IMG/VR virus record: IMGVR_UViG_3300020190_000126
Location: 1-41,810 of that record
Source of the DNA: a virus
Length of the DNA: 41,810 nt
Reading direction: 5' to 3' (one strand)
Shown: piece by piece, positions 1 to 8,831 of the stretch
Position numbering within the stretch: position 1 is the stretch's first letter
How the letters are laid out: the number at the start of each line of letters is the position of its first letter
The notes under the pieces: generated by a model
Told to the model about the DNA's origin: nothing
Databases searched by the model: none
The model's input: only the letters and a program-made list of their open reading frames with translations
Translations under genes and position numbers: made by a program

Positions 1-1855
1 TGACTGCAGTGGCGGAAGCGATTTGGCTGCTGTTTGCAACGTTGACCGCATCGATCACGTTGTCTTGCAGAGCCTGAGGGGTGATAGCGAGGGTGTCAGA
101 AGTGCCATCAACAACGGCGGCGGCGTCAGCCAGCTGAACGATACCAGCTTGAGTGTACGAGGCCGAGGTCGGGCGGGCGCCCACACCGAGAACGAGGTAC
201 TGAGTTCCGTCGGAGAGCAGCCAGTCGCCGTTCTGCATCGCAGAAGGAATGCTGCCTGAAACTACGCAGACAAGATAGTAGTCCTCGTTGCCAACCCCCG
301 GAGCAGGAGGCGGATTACCATTCGTGAATCCAGCGGCGATGCCCTGAGTAGTTGCACCATCAACGAAACCAGTGCTGGCATCATATCCACCAGCGAGAAT
401 CACGTTGTTCGACAGAGTCAGCGCATTGATTTGACCCTGGAGGTTGAGACCTTGAGCGGCAGTCAGTGCCTGAGTTGTCGAATTGGACGACAGAGTGTTG
501 TTGAGTTGGACAGCACCCTTGACCGTCGTTGAAGCGTCGGGGACGTTGATCACACCGCCGATGAGAGTCAGGTTGCCAGTCAGTTCGATCTGAACCACAC
601 CCGGAGTGGCAGTCGTCGCCAGGTCAACACCGACGATTGGGTTCTCGGGGTCAGTGTTGTTAACGGTGATCGGCGCGGTTGCTGTGACTGAGGTCACGTC
701 GCCGGGAGCGTCGTCGGCCCAAGCAGGAACGCCGGAGACAACAGTCAGGACCTGACCGTCAGAGCCAACCCCGAGCGGGCCGAAGGTGCCAATGCCTGTG
801 CCTACCAAAACGTCACCGGAAGCGGCGTACGAGGAGCGGGGCACAGCGGCGTCGGCCAGGTCGTATGCGGTCTTGGTTGCCAGCGGAGTGGAAGCCTGGG
901 TCACTGAAGAGCTGCTGGTGGAGCTGCTTAGTTGGACCGCACCCGGAGCCGAAGTCGAAGCCGCATTGATGGCGACGACTGGAGTTTGGGGGTTGGTGTT
1001 ATCAACGGTGATCGGCGCGGTCGCAGTGACTGAGGTCACGTCGCCAGCTGCGTTGGCCACCCACCGTTGGCCTGTGCCGTCATAACTCAGGATGTAGTCA
1101 GTGACAGGGTCATTCTGAGCAACGTCCAGCTTGTTGATCTGCAGATCAACGATGTCACCTTGAGCGGTCGCCATCTGACCCTGCAGGGTGGCGATGTCAC
1201 CGTCGTTCGCAGTGATCTGGCTCTGCAGACCGTCGTCGATCACTTTCAGAGCATTGAGAACAGCCTGGGTAGAGGCTGCGGTCAGAGTCATCGGGTTGAT
1301 GGCCGGAACCTGATCCGATGTGTTGAAAGCATAGTGAGCGCCGAAGAGCCACTCATTATAGCTATAGATGTAAAGACCTTCGTAGGTCGTACCTGGTGCG
1401 CCCTGAACGATACAGGTGGCGTTACGGCCGATGTAGGGCGGATTGCCGATAGCCGAAGTGATCTTCTGACTTGTGGTCGCGCCAGGGGCAGCAGAAACTG
1501 TGGCGTTGTCAGTTTGATACGAGAAACCTGTACCGGCGTCTTGCCACTCGGCTTCACCACGAGTGGAGTTCCAGGTTAGAACCTGTTCGTTGGTCGGAGG
1601 AGCGCCACCTGTGGATGTTGGATTGGCAAGGAAGAACGCGTCAAGAGCGGAACGCTCGAGCAGCACTTGAATCCAACCTTTGCCGGCAGGAGGAGCGGGA
1701 ACGACGACCGTGCCGGAGAAATCAATTTTGGTGTCAGACCCGGTGCCAAGATACATGGTACCGTCAGAGACGTTAAACGCAACCTGACCTGGGTCGAGCT
1801 GAGAAGGCTGAGCGCCTGGAATGGCGGAGCGGAGTTGTTGGAAGGAGATTGTCAT
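1..1855 (-). CDS. Tail fibre protein, N-terminal part (gene runs off the left edge)
   Basis: Reading the minus strand from the ATG at 1855 gives an uninterrupted frame of 618 codons to the window edge, so this is the N-terminal part of a large protein. The start begins MTISFQQLRSAIPGAQPSQL. Two copies of a GDVTSVTATAPITV block (around residues 270 and 385) are each followed by a tail-fibre-type GAVQLSSS / GVVQIELT segment, and a later segment has GAVQLNNTLSSNSTTQAL followed by a heptad-like stretch. Such 'AVQL' repeats are typical of trimeric phage tail fibres, which bind the host surface. A short coiled-coil-like stretch (LQSQITANDGDIATLQGQMA) lies near residue 215. It starts 3 nt after the stop of the preceding gene. 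The region is visibly more G+C rich than the baseplate genes. Fibre identity is well supported; receptor and full length are unknown. Confidence 0.85.
   Translation of the reverse strand, partial: MTISFQQLRSAIPGAQPSQLDPGQVAFNVSDGTMYLGTGSDTKIDFSGTVVVPAPPAGKGWIQVLLERSALDAFFLANPTSTGGAPPTNEQVLTWNSTRGEAEWQDAGTGFSYQTDNATVSAAPGATTSQKITSAIGNPPYIGRNATCIVQGAPGTTYEGLYIYSYNEWLFGAHYAFNTSDQVPAINPMTLTAASTQAVLNALKVIDDGLQSQITANDGDIATLQGQMATAQGDIVDLQINKLDVAQNDPVTDYILSYDGTGQRWVANAAGDVTSVTATAPITVDNTNPQTPVVAINAASTSAPGAVQLSSSTSSSSVTQASTPLATKTAYDLADAAVPRSSYAASGDVLVGTGIGTFGPLGVGSDGQVLTVVSGVPAWADDAPGDVTSVTATAPITVNNTDPENPIVGVDLATTATPGVVQIELTGNLTLIGGVINVPDASTTVKGAVQLNNTLSSNSTTQALTAAQGLNLQGQINALTLSNNVILAGGYDASTGFVDGATTQGIAAGFTNGNPPPAPGVGNEDYYLVCVVSGSIPSAMQNGDWLLSDGTQYLVLGVGARPTSASYTQAGIVQLADAAAVVDGTSDTLAITPQALQDNVIDAVNVANSSQIASATAV
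662..703. repeat. 42-nt direct repeat inside the tail fibre gene, copy 1
   Basis: This 42-nt stretch matches 1004..1045 at 40 of 42 positions. Both copies encode the GDVTSVTATAPITV block of the fibre, so the repeat reflects an internal protein duplication. The near identity at DNA level suggests a recent duplication or gene conversion. Confidence 0.8.
1004..1045. repeat. 42-nt direct repeat inside the tail fibre gene, copy 2
   Basis: Partner of 662..703, same orientation, with two mismatches (a TGCT to CGCA change). It encodes the same fibre block about 114 residues away from the other copy. Confidence 0.8.
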
Positions 1856-1858
1856 GGG

Positions 1859-2416
1859 TCAGGCAGAAACGTAAGAGCCGCAATCGACTTTGAGAAGATT
1901 TTGAGTAACAGGATCAATCGTGACGCCATTTCCGGCACGGACCGTGTTTTTCACGAAACCAACATTGATAGCTTGCTGGAGAGCGTTTGGATTAATGGGG
2001 GCTGTCAGGAACAGCGGTCCATTAACAATTCCACCAAGATCGGTGATAGTATGCTCAAGGAAGAAGCCCAGAGTCACGGGCTGGTTATCCTCAAGGATGG
2101 GAGCCGAGAAATAAGCAGGACCGCTAACAGTCCATCCGCCAGTCTCAGTCAGAACACCAGTAGGCAGAGGCATCGTGGTGACCCACTGGCCTCCACCGAC
2201 GTCAACATAATAGAGCCAGAGCGTACCTGTGCTGGCTTGATACCAGAGGTCACCCTGTTTTGGGCGGTTCGGGGGACAATCGGAAACATAAACAGGAGCG
2301 TCATCCGGTGTCGGAAGTGCCTGAGGCGACCAACCATACCCGTTAAAGATGTAGGATACGCTTTTGTAGAGGTACGTATCCCCGATCTGCGGATTTGCGG
2401 GGAAATTCAATGCCAT
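1859..2416 (-). CDS. Small fibre-like structural protein with a GDLW-type repeat
   Basis: This 185-aa protein starts MALNFPANPQIGDTYLYKS and has a second motif around residues 44-80 built from CPPNRPKQGDLWYQASTG followed by LWLYYVD and QWV. The pattern of Pro-rich turn, GDLWY, TGTLW and QWV recurs in the 1127-aa protein at 5448..8831 and is common in large myovirus fibre or neck proteins. The C-terminal third (residues 125-185) resembles a fibre tip or chaperone-like segment but I do not recognise it. It lies 3 nt upstream of the tail fibre gene, suggesting the two are co-translated and act together in the fibre. It follows a 155-nt gap carrying a GGGTAAAA motif. Exact role unknown. Confidence 0.7.
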   Translation of the reverse strand: MALNFPANPQIGDTYLYKSVSYIFNGYGWSPQALPTPDDAPVYVSDCPPNRPKQGDLWYQASTGTLWLYYVDVGGGQWVTTMPLPTGVLTETGGWTVSGPAYFSAPILEDNQPVTLGFFLEHTITDLGGIVNGPLFLTAPINPNALQQAINVGFVKNTVRAGNGVTIDPVTQNLLKVDCGSYVSA

Positions 2417-2571
2417 TACATGACCATCTCAGTAGAGAGTTAAAGAAGGGTTGGCGGTTGCTTGCTCGTGTCCAACCTCTGGAGCGCTGGTAATCTACCA
2501 GAAATATGGATTTCGCTCGATTTTTTCTTATGTCACTTTTACCCTGTTAGAGGTATCGATGCGCGCGCTTT
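2417..2571 (-). promoter_or_regulatory. 155-nt intergenic leader upstream of the fibre genes
   Basis: This is the longest plainly non-coding gap in the window. On the minus strand it carries GGGTAAAA near its upstream end (2537..2544), then an A-rich tract. A possible weak hairpin follows, with arms GGTTGG and CCAACC and a 17-nt loop, near 2445-2473. No good ORF lies on either strand. I read it as the 5' leader of the 185-aa protein and tail-fibre unit. Confidence 0.45.
2537..2544 (-). promoter_or_regulatory. GGGTAAAA motif, copy A
   Basis: Minus-strand GGGTAAAA followed by GTGACAT, 35 nt past the stop of the SwmB/DUF1320 gene and about 120 nt before the ATG at 2416. It is one of eight copies of a conserved junction motif. 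Promoter function is inferred. Confidence 0.5.
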
Positions 2572-3747
2572 TCAATGGTCACTTTGTCCAGCGCATTTTT
2601 CCTGGCCGTCATAATAGACGGGGCCATTGAGGTTATTGGGGGTGCCTCCATACCACGCTCCAGGCCCCCCAAATGTTTGGTCGCTACTCGACAAGCGCCA
2701 TCCACCGCTGTCAGTTGGTTGTATGGTGATACCAGTATTCCCATCAAGCCTTTCCATCGCCCAAGGATCTCCCCACGCTGCAACGTAGCCGTTGGGCTGA
2801 TCATTATTTTGACCAATGCTCCCCCAACCTAATCTGTAATCGGGAGCCAAATCTCCAGCGGCGTCTGTCGCCCATCCAGAGAATCCCTTACCAGTGACTC
2901 CATTATACCGTTGTGGAATTCTCCACGAACGCATAATGCCCTGAGGTGTATCAATAGCGGAATCTTGGTTGCCAGCACGGATGTTGGTCATGCGCATTTG
3001 CGCATCGAGCAACTTCAGGCAATTTTCGTAGTCGCGATAGACGTCATCACGACGACGGACAGTGTCGAGGTAGTAACGGGCGATAATGAGCGCTGTCCGC
3101 TTCCTATTGGAGGAGATGATGACTTGTCCCGCTTTACCTGCTTGCTCAATGTGTGAATCGATCAGGGCGTTGGCATCCTGAATCGCCATCCATAATTTGG
3201 CATCGTTGACGTTTACAGCGGCAGCATCGTCGATGTTGGTAAGTTGAATCGCCTCTTTAAGCCCGTACGCTAAAACGAAGTCGTCCGGAGTGGCATTTCG
3301 GGGGTCTGGATTCCGATTTTGATATGGGAATCCGTATCCGCCGATGGTGTGGCCGAGGTTTGATTGTTGGACCCATCCATTGGCATTTTCATCATATGCT
3401 ACCTTATTGACCGCTGGAACTCGGTGAAACGCCCGCACTGCGGCACGTTTGAGGGTGGTTGCAGTCGCACCCGCAGGAGTGGGCCCACGCAGACAGACAT
3501 TCAAGTCAGCTGGCGGATCGTAACTAACAAAGATTTCATCAAGCTGACTCAGATTCTCGGCCAATCCGAGAGCGATAACTGTGTCGCTCGAATACAGCAT
3601 TGTGCTCAGCACGACTTGACCGTAGTTTACGGTGAAGGCCTGAATAGGAACAATGACGTTTGTGTCGAGGGGTTCTGTGAAGTATAGAAGAACTGTTCGT
3701 TGGTTTGTGACCTCGATCTGACTAACTTGTGGAGTGAGCACGGTCAC
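2572..3747 (-). CDS. SwmB-like domain fused to a DUF1320 (Mu gp36-like) domain
   Basis: This 391-aa protein begins at a GTG. Residues about 5-80 form a beta-rich domain with LLYFTEPLDT, AFTVNYGQ and FVSYDPP, the pattern of SwmB-type repeats found in cyanobacterial surface proteins. Residues about 152-250 run ATPDDFVLAYGLKEAIQLT, a DANALIDSHI helix, then ARYYLDTVRRRDDVYRDY and LKLLDAQ. This is the characteristic layout of DUF1320/Mu gp36, a small head-tail connector-type protein. Residues 260-391 are Trp/Gly-rich and unrecognised. The gp36 domain is normally a stand-alone protein of about 140 aa beside head genes. Here it sits among baseplate and fibre genes and carries extra domains. Both domain calls are by eye; the DUF1320 one is the firmer. 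Confidence 0.6.
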   Translation of the reverse strand: MTVLTPQVSQIEVTNQRTVLLYFTEPLDTNVIVPIQAFTVNYGQVVLSTMLYSSDTVIALGLAENLSQLDEIFVSYDPPADLNVCLRGPTPAGATATTLKRAAVRAFHRVPAVNKVAYDENANGWVQQSNLGHTIGGYGFPYQNRNPDPRNATPDDFVLAYGLKEAIQLTNIDDAAAVNVNDAKLWMAIQDANALIDSHIEQAGKAGQVIISSNRKRTALIIARYYLDTVRRRDDVYRDYENCLKLLDAQMRMTNIRAGNQDSAIDTPQGIMRSWRIPQRYNGVTGKGFSGWATDAAGDLAPDYRLGWGSIGQNNDQPNGYVAAWGDPWAMERLDGNTGITIQPTDSGGWRLSSSDQTFGGPGAWYGGTPNNLNGPVYYDGQEKCAGQSDH

Positions 3748-3764
3748 ACTTCTCTTTGAAGTGT

Positions 3765-3772
3765 TTTTACCC
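3765..3772 (-). promoter_or_regulatory. GGGTAAAA motif, copy B, with downstream hairpin
   Basis: Minus-strand GAGGGTAAAAACAC lies just after the stop of the 176-aa gene and 18 nt before the GTG at 3747. It is followed at once by a perfect 7-bp inverted repeat, ACACTTC/GAAGTGT with a 5-nt loop, which ends at the start codon. Confidence 0.55.
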
Positions 3773-3778
3773 TCAGTT

Positions 3779-4309
3779 TCAAGGCACCCACTGAGGGGTT
3801 CTCACAAGGTACGGATCGTAGTGTCCACCAAGTGGGAGGAAGCGCTCAGATTGCCAGAAAGCGATTGGATCCTTCACCACACGGAAAACAATGCCACGAC
3901 CTGGGCGATATAGGCAATTCGTGAGATAGTTCAAGCCTAGTCGAATAGGCCATTCGTCACGCCATGTGTGCTGCCAAGAGACAATTGTGATTACGCTGCC
4001 CTGAACTTCGTATTCAATCGAGGCAACTTCATTGTTGAAGAGGTCTCGTTTAGTGTCGGGTGGCTCATCAAACAACTTGATTTTCAATGAGCGGAATTGA
4101 GTTGGAACGGCGGTGTCCGCCTGCTTGCTATAAAAGCCGGTAAGGATGCCTTGTGTTACAAGAGGGAAGTCCTCGATGTAGGTGTAGGCGGGATAGAATT
4201 CGTCTGGATCGTACACAGCAAACCCAGACGGAAATTCCGTGACTTCGTACTCGAGAACATCTTCGTAGTACCACTGTTGAGTGTAGCGACTGGGTTTCCG
4301 GATAGCCAT
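3779..4309 (-). CDS. Hypothetical baseplate-region protein, 176 aa
   Basis: I do not recognise this protein. It starts MAIRKPSRYTQQWYYEDVLE and is rich in aromatic residues, with a central segment YEVQGSVITIVSWQHTWRDE and a C-terminal YDPYLVRTPQWVP. There is no signal peptide, transmembrane segment or coiled coil. It starts 3 nt past the stop of the OB-fold baseplate protein and precedes the SwmB/DUF1320 gene, so it is probably a virion component of the baseplate or tail tip. Its stop lies 6 nt before a GGGTAAAA motif, which makes it the last gene of its transcription segment if that motif is a promoter. Confidence 0.65.
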   Translation of the reverse strand: MAIRKPSRYTQQWYYEDVLEYEVTEFPSGFAVYDPDEFYPAYTYIEDFPLVTQGILTGFYSKQADTAVPTQFRSLKIKLFDEPPDTKRDLFNNEVASIEYEVQGSVITIVSWQHTWRDEWPIRLGLNYLTNCLYRPGRGIVFRVVKDPIAFWQSERFLPLGGHYDPYLVRTPQWVP

Positions 4310-4312
4310 GAT

Positions 4313-5101
4313 TTACTTCGGAGGTTCGTTCCAAGTTGCTCGTCCCCCGTAGGGATTGGGGCGTGGTGCAGTGCCGTACGCAGAATTCTTTGACATGGCC
4401 TTTGCGGACGTGGGGAAAGCGTAGTCCCACACGGACTGCTCGTTGACTGGCTTTTCACTGTCACCGGCCGAGTCAGGAGGTTGTCTCCCGTCGTTCTCAC
4501 CTGCGTGACCATGCTGCAGATCAACGTGGCGGACCCAAATGAATTTGCCTTGGCGTTTTAGCACGACACAAAGCCAATCGCCGCCCATTGGCCCATTGAT
4601 TTCAACGGCCATACAACCAACATTCTCTTCTGTCGGTGGTGGAAACTCTCCATTCCGGTAGCAAGGAAGGCGAACCATTGTGCCTGTGTTCGGTTGCTCG
4701 GTCTTTTTGGTGAGTACTCCCTCATCCCAAATGACATCTCGGACTACCCCGTACTGATACTGGGCATCCGTCATGTCAATCGTGACTCTCAAGCCGATTA
4801 GTCGCTTTGGTTGTTTGCCTTTGAATGCCGGACTAAAGTCGACCCATTGACTTTTCTGTTCCTTCCCTTGACGCTTGCCATAATCGTTTGATCCCTCAAC
4901 CTGTGGTTTCTTGGGATTCATGTCATCAAAGACGACCTTAACACGACCACGTTCTTCGGGATCATCAACGCTCACAATTGTGGCCCGCACAGATCCTTTC
5001 GGCCCCGCGGCAATTGAGTCGATGGCATCACGCTGTGTGGTATAGTGAGCGAGAGCTAAAAGAAGTGGGTTTGTTTCCAGTCTGGGTTCAAACTGATTCA
5101 T
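4313..5101 (-). CDS. Baseplate spike/hub protein with gpV/gp5-type OB-fold
   Basis: This 262-aa protein carries GSVRATIVSVDDPEERGRVK at about residues 36-55, then SQWVDFSPAF and LIGLRVTID. That strand pattern and the 'DPEERGRVKV' wording are typical of the OB-fold of phage baseplate assembly protein V, T4 gp5 N-domain and VgrG-like spikes, where it organises the tail-tip puncturing device. Residues 130-190 continue a beta-rich segment with GEFPPPTEENVGCMAVEING, consistent with a second small barrel. The C-terminal 60 residues look disordered (Pro, Asn, Gly-rich). No lysozyme domain or needle repeat is visible. It overlaps the upstream 116-aa gene by ATGA. The family call rests on one domain read by eye. 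Confidence 0.55.
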   Translation of the reverse strand: MNQFEPRLETNPLLLALAHYTTQRDAIDSIAAGPKGSVRATIVSVDDPEERGRVKVVFDDMNPKKPQVEGSNDYGKRQGKEQKSQWVDFSPAFKGKQPKRLIGLRVTIDMTDAQYQYGVVRDVIWDEGVLTKKTEQPNTGTMVRLPCYRNGEFPPPTEENVGCMAVEINGPMGGDWLCVVLKRQGKFIWVRHVDLQHGHAGENDGRQPPDSAGDSEKPVNEQSVWDYAFPTSAKAMSKNSAYGTAPRPNPYGGRATWNEPPK

Positions 5102-5448
5102 CCTTTCCTACGACGAGTGTTGTTGCGAGTGATATAACGAGGAATCTTAACAGGAAGAATCTGAGGTGCTATAGGCTTCGGGGCCGCGTAGAAACCAGGG
5201 TCGAAAAAGTCTTCGACACCTTTTTCTTCTTCTGCCACTTGAAGTGATTCAAAGATGTCAGCTGTTGCTACAGCGAGGAATTCTTCGATCTCTTCCTTTT
5301 CTGCCTCTGCTTTTGCGGCTTCAAAGGTGTCAGCCACACCGGAAGCCATAGCGACTTCTTCGCGCTCTTCAGCGATCTCAAGCATCTCCTCATGAGTGGG
5401 TTCAGGAGCTGGAGTGGTGGCGGTAGGGCGCCGTCTGCGACTTGCCAT
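5098..5448 (-). CDS. Hypothetical acidic helical protein, 116 aa
   Basis: Begins MASRRRRPTATTPAPEPTHE, then an acidic, probably alpha-helical stretch (EEMLEIAEEREEVAMASGV and KAEAEKEEIEEFLAVATADI) from about residue 19 to 78, and ends with a basic tail (RYITRNNTRRRKG). No family is recognised. The charge-segregated helical make-up suits a small assembly factor or linker in the baseplate. It overlaps both neighbours (TAATG with the 1127-aa gene, ATGA with the OB-fold gene), so it is translated as part of the baseplate operon. Confidence 0.65.
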   Translation of the reverse strand: MASRRRRPTATTPAPEPTHEEMLEIAEEREEVAMASGVADTFEAAKAEAEKEEIEEFLAVATADIFESLQVAEEEKGVEDFFDPGFYAAPKPIAPQILPVKIPRYITRNNTRRRKG

Positions 5449-8400
5449 TAGTTATTCACCATGTAGAGGGTTTGATTCTTCACGAGAGGTTCACGCCAAG
5501 CTACATCTTTTTGTTGATCAAAGAATCCATCTTCAGCTGCAGCGAGATCGGCGGCAAAATAAGCGTAGTTCACCTTACAGTTGTTAGGATCTTCGGCGTA
5601 ACTCTCAGGGCCTTGAGGGCACAGTGGAGGATATTTGTAGATGCTGGCATCCCATACAGGGGGCTGAACAAGCTCAGCTGATCTTACCCGGATGTCTCTC
5701 TCAACGAATCCACTCAAGGGTCGATTTCCAGTGGGTTCCACATAAATTCCCTCCCAATCTCCTCCATCCACCGTTTTTCTGAAGTGGAACGGTTGGTATT
5801 CTGAGAGTTCTCCTTCAACCCACTCATCGTATTGCTCATCAATTGCGAAATTGAAGTCGGCATACGTGTATTCGCCCACTGTGCCAGTAACTGTGTTAAA
5901 GTATTCGTTGAGGTTGAAGAATCCCTGAACGTCAGAGAAGAGGTAAGGTTCGCTATAGATCAACGTTCCGACACTCGGATCCCGGTTGTAGAACACAATC
6001 TCCTCATAAATCTGAGGTTGTACAATCTCAGTTGGGCACTTCATTGATTTGAGTGCACCATTGGTTCCAGCGTAGGTAAAATCCTCTACTGCGAGCTCGG
6101 CTCTACTCCACTTCTGATTGTTTCTTCCATATTCTGATGGGAGGCGGATGAATGAGCGATCCCAATTCTCATCTCCAGGGCCGAAATTGAGATCAGCCAG
6201 AAGCGGATTGAGATAAGTATCATCATCCACGGTTTGAACATCAGCCACCTCAAGGGATTGAGTTTTCCAAGGCCTGAGAGTTGCTTCGGCATTTTGAACA
6301 GCTGGAGCAATGAAGAATCTCGCTTTCGAGAATACATATTCTCCAAATGGAGCAGGAGGATACACACCGCTAGATGGAGCCACCCAAAGAGATGGAAACT
6401 GTTGAAGCCCATTCTCGCTTAGAGCTGTGTATTGGAATCTCAGCGAACACAATAGCGGGTCGATCGAATAGATCATCCTAAAATCGGCCGTTTCCAGCTC
6501 TTCATTCACTTGAAGAGGGACGAAATCGTCACCAACGAAGATGGCAAGTTGTGAAAAGTTAGGTAGAGGATCTGCTGGTTGTGAGAATGCCCATCCTTGG
6601 CCATCACTCAAATCCCAGTTAGTTTCAATCCATGCTTCATTACCATTCGACGACTCGTAGTACATCGCCACACCGGGAGTATCGGGATCTTGCCAAAGTT
6701 CACCCGTTTCAATCACACATGATCCGCTGCTTAGAATTGGTTTGAGAGGGAAGAAATCACACTCTGAAGTGCCAAATTGGCATGGCGAAATGGGATAGTC
6801 AATCTCGACCCAAATGAGATTACGATCACGGTCCGAATATAACACCGCAAATGCGCCTGTTTCATTGTTCCAGTAGTAATCTCCCACATTCGCCACTGGC
6901 GGTGGAGAGTCACCCACAAAGCAGGTGTTTCCAGTCACCAAATTCAAAAGAAAGTCGTAACTGATTAGAACATCCAATGGCTCTAAATACAGTGCCTCGC
7001 GCTCATTGAATCCGTGAATGTCTAAAGCATCAAACACGAAATCCATCGGACGAGCGCCGCCTTTATTGCCCCAAACTCCAATGAAGTTGTTGAGTGGACC
7101 ACGCTCGTTGTATGGTACTGCAGAAACTACTTCAACACGACCCGTAAAGTCAGAGCTGATGTCAATGACTTGAGAGTTGGCGCCATATTGAGAAAGAATT
7201 GTGATGCGCGGAACAAATGCTTCTCCCTCATTGGAAAGTGCTCGATAGGCCACGTACATGTAGTCACCGCGTATCTCCCAATTCAGACTGAAATTATCAG
7301 TCTCGAAGGATTGAGGTACTGGAACACCATCAACTTGGAGTAGAAGATCTGATGCATAAGCTGGAGTAAATACTGTTGATTGAAGTAATGAACCAAGGAA
7401 TTCAATCTCATACCAGTCAGGTTGACGCACATTCGCATCATTTATGTAGAAACCTTCTTCATCCAATAGACAGTTGAAGAATACGATTCCTTCTGCAGTG
7501 ACTCCATTTGGATTATGAATGTAGAAGTTGTCCGGTTCAAAGATATAAAGCCCTTGAACACTCTGGTAACTTGGATCGATGTAAATGAATCCGTTCGCGA
7601 ACGAATTTGGGAAAAAGTAGTAGAACTCATGAGGAGTACTGCCTGCGTCCCAAATGTACACCTTGTTACTAGGCGTCTGCCAAATTGTTCCGGGTTTGAG
7701 ATCGTAAGTGTATGGAGGCGGTGAGGATTCTCCTTGAAGGGAGAGATACGCCGTCCCTACGCCTATTTGCACCCAAACTCCATTTGAGTTGGCATACAGT
7801 ATACCTGATCCCGCATCAAACCAGAGAGGATTGGCATTAGTGGGAGGTAGATCGCCGAGGTGAAGATAGGTACCGAGGCTGAAGTTCAAACCAGCCACAT
7901 TATAGGATTTCTCAATGTTGAACACATCAAGAACTGGATTGAAGTCGGCTCCACCTTCACCCCAATCTGACGGATCGACCCACTCAACTATCTGAACTTC
8001 TGTAGTTGCAATGGCCGCGCGAATAGGAGAAGCATAAGACCACACCACTGACAGACGATTTCCTATGGCTTCCGGCGGAACATATAACTGCCACAACCCT
8101 TTCGATTCCACCCATTGGCATTCCACCCACGGAGCGAGATTGTTCTCGTTAACGGAGAGATATATTGCCCGATCGAAGTAGTAATATGAACCGCCGTAGA
8201 ATTCTAGATTGGTGTAAGGAAGGAGAATTCCCTCTTGGCTGAACGGGCTTAGTGTAAGCTCGTAGTAATCATAGAACGCTGTGGTGCGAGTGAGTGATCC
8301 CGTAGAGCACCTAAAATCAGTATCACCGCTCGCAAGAGGCTCTGGGCGGTAGAATGGGAAAGGCCGATTTTGTGGGCAATCAACCTTGATCGCAGCTCCT

Positions 8401-8831
8401 AGTTCAAGGACGGCCAAGATTTCTGGGGTGATTGACCCAATGTTGATTGAAAGTGAATCGGAGTTTTCAGTGAGATCGTAGATATAAGCTTGAAGATTGC
8501 CAATGATCACTCGCTGACCGATGGCAATGTTTGGCTTCTTTTCGGTGATTAGAGCTGGAACCCATGACTGAACTTCGATGAGACGAAGAAGAGTATAGGA
8601 GTTGTAAACTCCGTATGTTCCGCCTAAGAGCGCACGCTTTTGGGAAACAGTGGTGGGTAGATTAGTCCAATAGTTTGGCCCGCTCCATCCTAAAAGTTGA
8701 GCAACCCAATTTAGCTGAATATTTACTCTCTCCGCAGTTTGGGTAATCTGAGCAAGTTGCTCCATCGACACCACAGTTGGGAGCTCATTGCGAAGCTCGA
8801 ACTGAACTGGGTTGAAAACTGGCTGGGCCAT
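5448..8831 (-). CDS. Giant baseplate/fibre structural protein with GDLW-type repeats
   Basis: This 1127-aa protein is almost wholly beta-rich and aromatic, with no membrane segment. Repeats of a small beta motif are visible: GDLPPTNANPLWFDAGSGIL (residues about 326-345, followed by VWVQIG), PGTIWQTPSNKVYIWDAG (about 380-397), GDSPPPVANVGDYYWNNETG (about 640) and GELWQDPDTPG (about 705, followed by AWIETN). The same motif occurs once in the 185-aa fibre-like protein. The N-terminal 90 residues are more helical (MEQLAQITQTAERVNIQLNW) and may attach to the baseplate. It sits between two unknown structural genes with TAATG overlaps on both sides. Size and position suggest a peripheral baseplate or fibre-connecting protein; the precise role is inferred. 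Confidence 0.75.
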   Translation of the reverse strand: MAQPVFNPVQFELRNELPTVVSMEQLAQITQTAERVNIQLNWVAQLLGWSGPNYWTNLPTTVSQKRALLGGTYGVYNSYTLLRLIEVQSWVPALITEKKPNIAIGQRVIIGNLQAYIYDLTENSDSLSINIGSITPEILAVLELGAAIKVDCPQNRPFPFYRPEPLASGDTDFRCSTGSLTRTTAFYDYYELTLSPFSQEGILLPYTNLEFYGGSYYYFDRAIYLSVNENNLAPWVECQWVESKGLWQLYVPPEAIGNRLSVVWSYASPIRAAIATTEVQIVEWVDPSDWGEGGADFNPVLDVFNIEKSYNVAGLNFSLGTYLHLGDLPPTNANPLWFDAGSGILYANSNGVWVQIGVGTAYLSLQGESSPPPYTYDLKPGTIWQTPSNKVYIWDAGSTPHEFYYFFPNSFANGFIYIDPSYQSVQGLYIFEPDNFYIHNPNGVTAEGIVFFNCLLDEEGFYINDANVRQPDWYEIEFLGSLLQSTVFTPAYASDLLLQVDGVPVPQSFETDNFSLNWEIRGDYMYVAYRALSNEGEAFVPRITILSQYGANSQVIDISSDFTGRVEVVSAVPYNERGPLNNFIGVWGNKGGARPMDFVFDALDIHGFNEREALYLEPLDVLISYDFLLNLVTGNTCFVGDSPPPVANVGDYYWNNETGAFAVLYSDRDRNLIWVEIDYPISPCQFGTSECDFFPLKPILSSGSCVIETGELWQDPDTPGVAMYYESSNGNEAWIETNWDLSDGQGWAFSQPADPLPNFSQLAIFVGDDFVPLQVNEELETADFRMIYSIDPLLCSLRFQYTALSENGLQQFPSLWVAPSSGVYPPAPFGEYVFSKARFFIAPAVQNAEATLRPWKTQSLEVADVQTVDDDTYLNPLLADLNFGPGDENWDRSFIRLPSEYGRNNQKWSRAELAVEDFTYAGTNGALKSMKCPTEIVQPQIYEEIVFYNRDPSVGTLIYSEPYLFSDVQGFFNLNEYFNTVTGTVGEYTYADFNFAIDEQYDEWVEGELSEYQPFHFRKTVDGGDWEGIYVEPTGNRPLSGFVERDIRVRSAELVQPPVWDASIYKYPPLCPQGPESYAEDPNNCKVNYAYFAADLAAAEDGFFDQQKDVAWREPLVKNQTLYMVNN

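Noticed and set aside
786-1579. Plus-strand frames opposite the left-edge region
   Set aside because: The minus strand carries one continuous fibre frame through the whole region; the plus frames are shadows.
2417-2571. Intrinsic terminator in the 155-nt gap
   Set aside because: The possible GGTTGG/CCAACC stem has a long loop and no T run after it on either strand.
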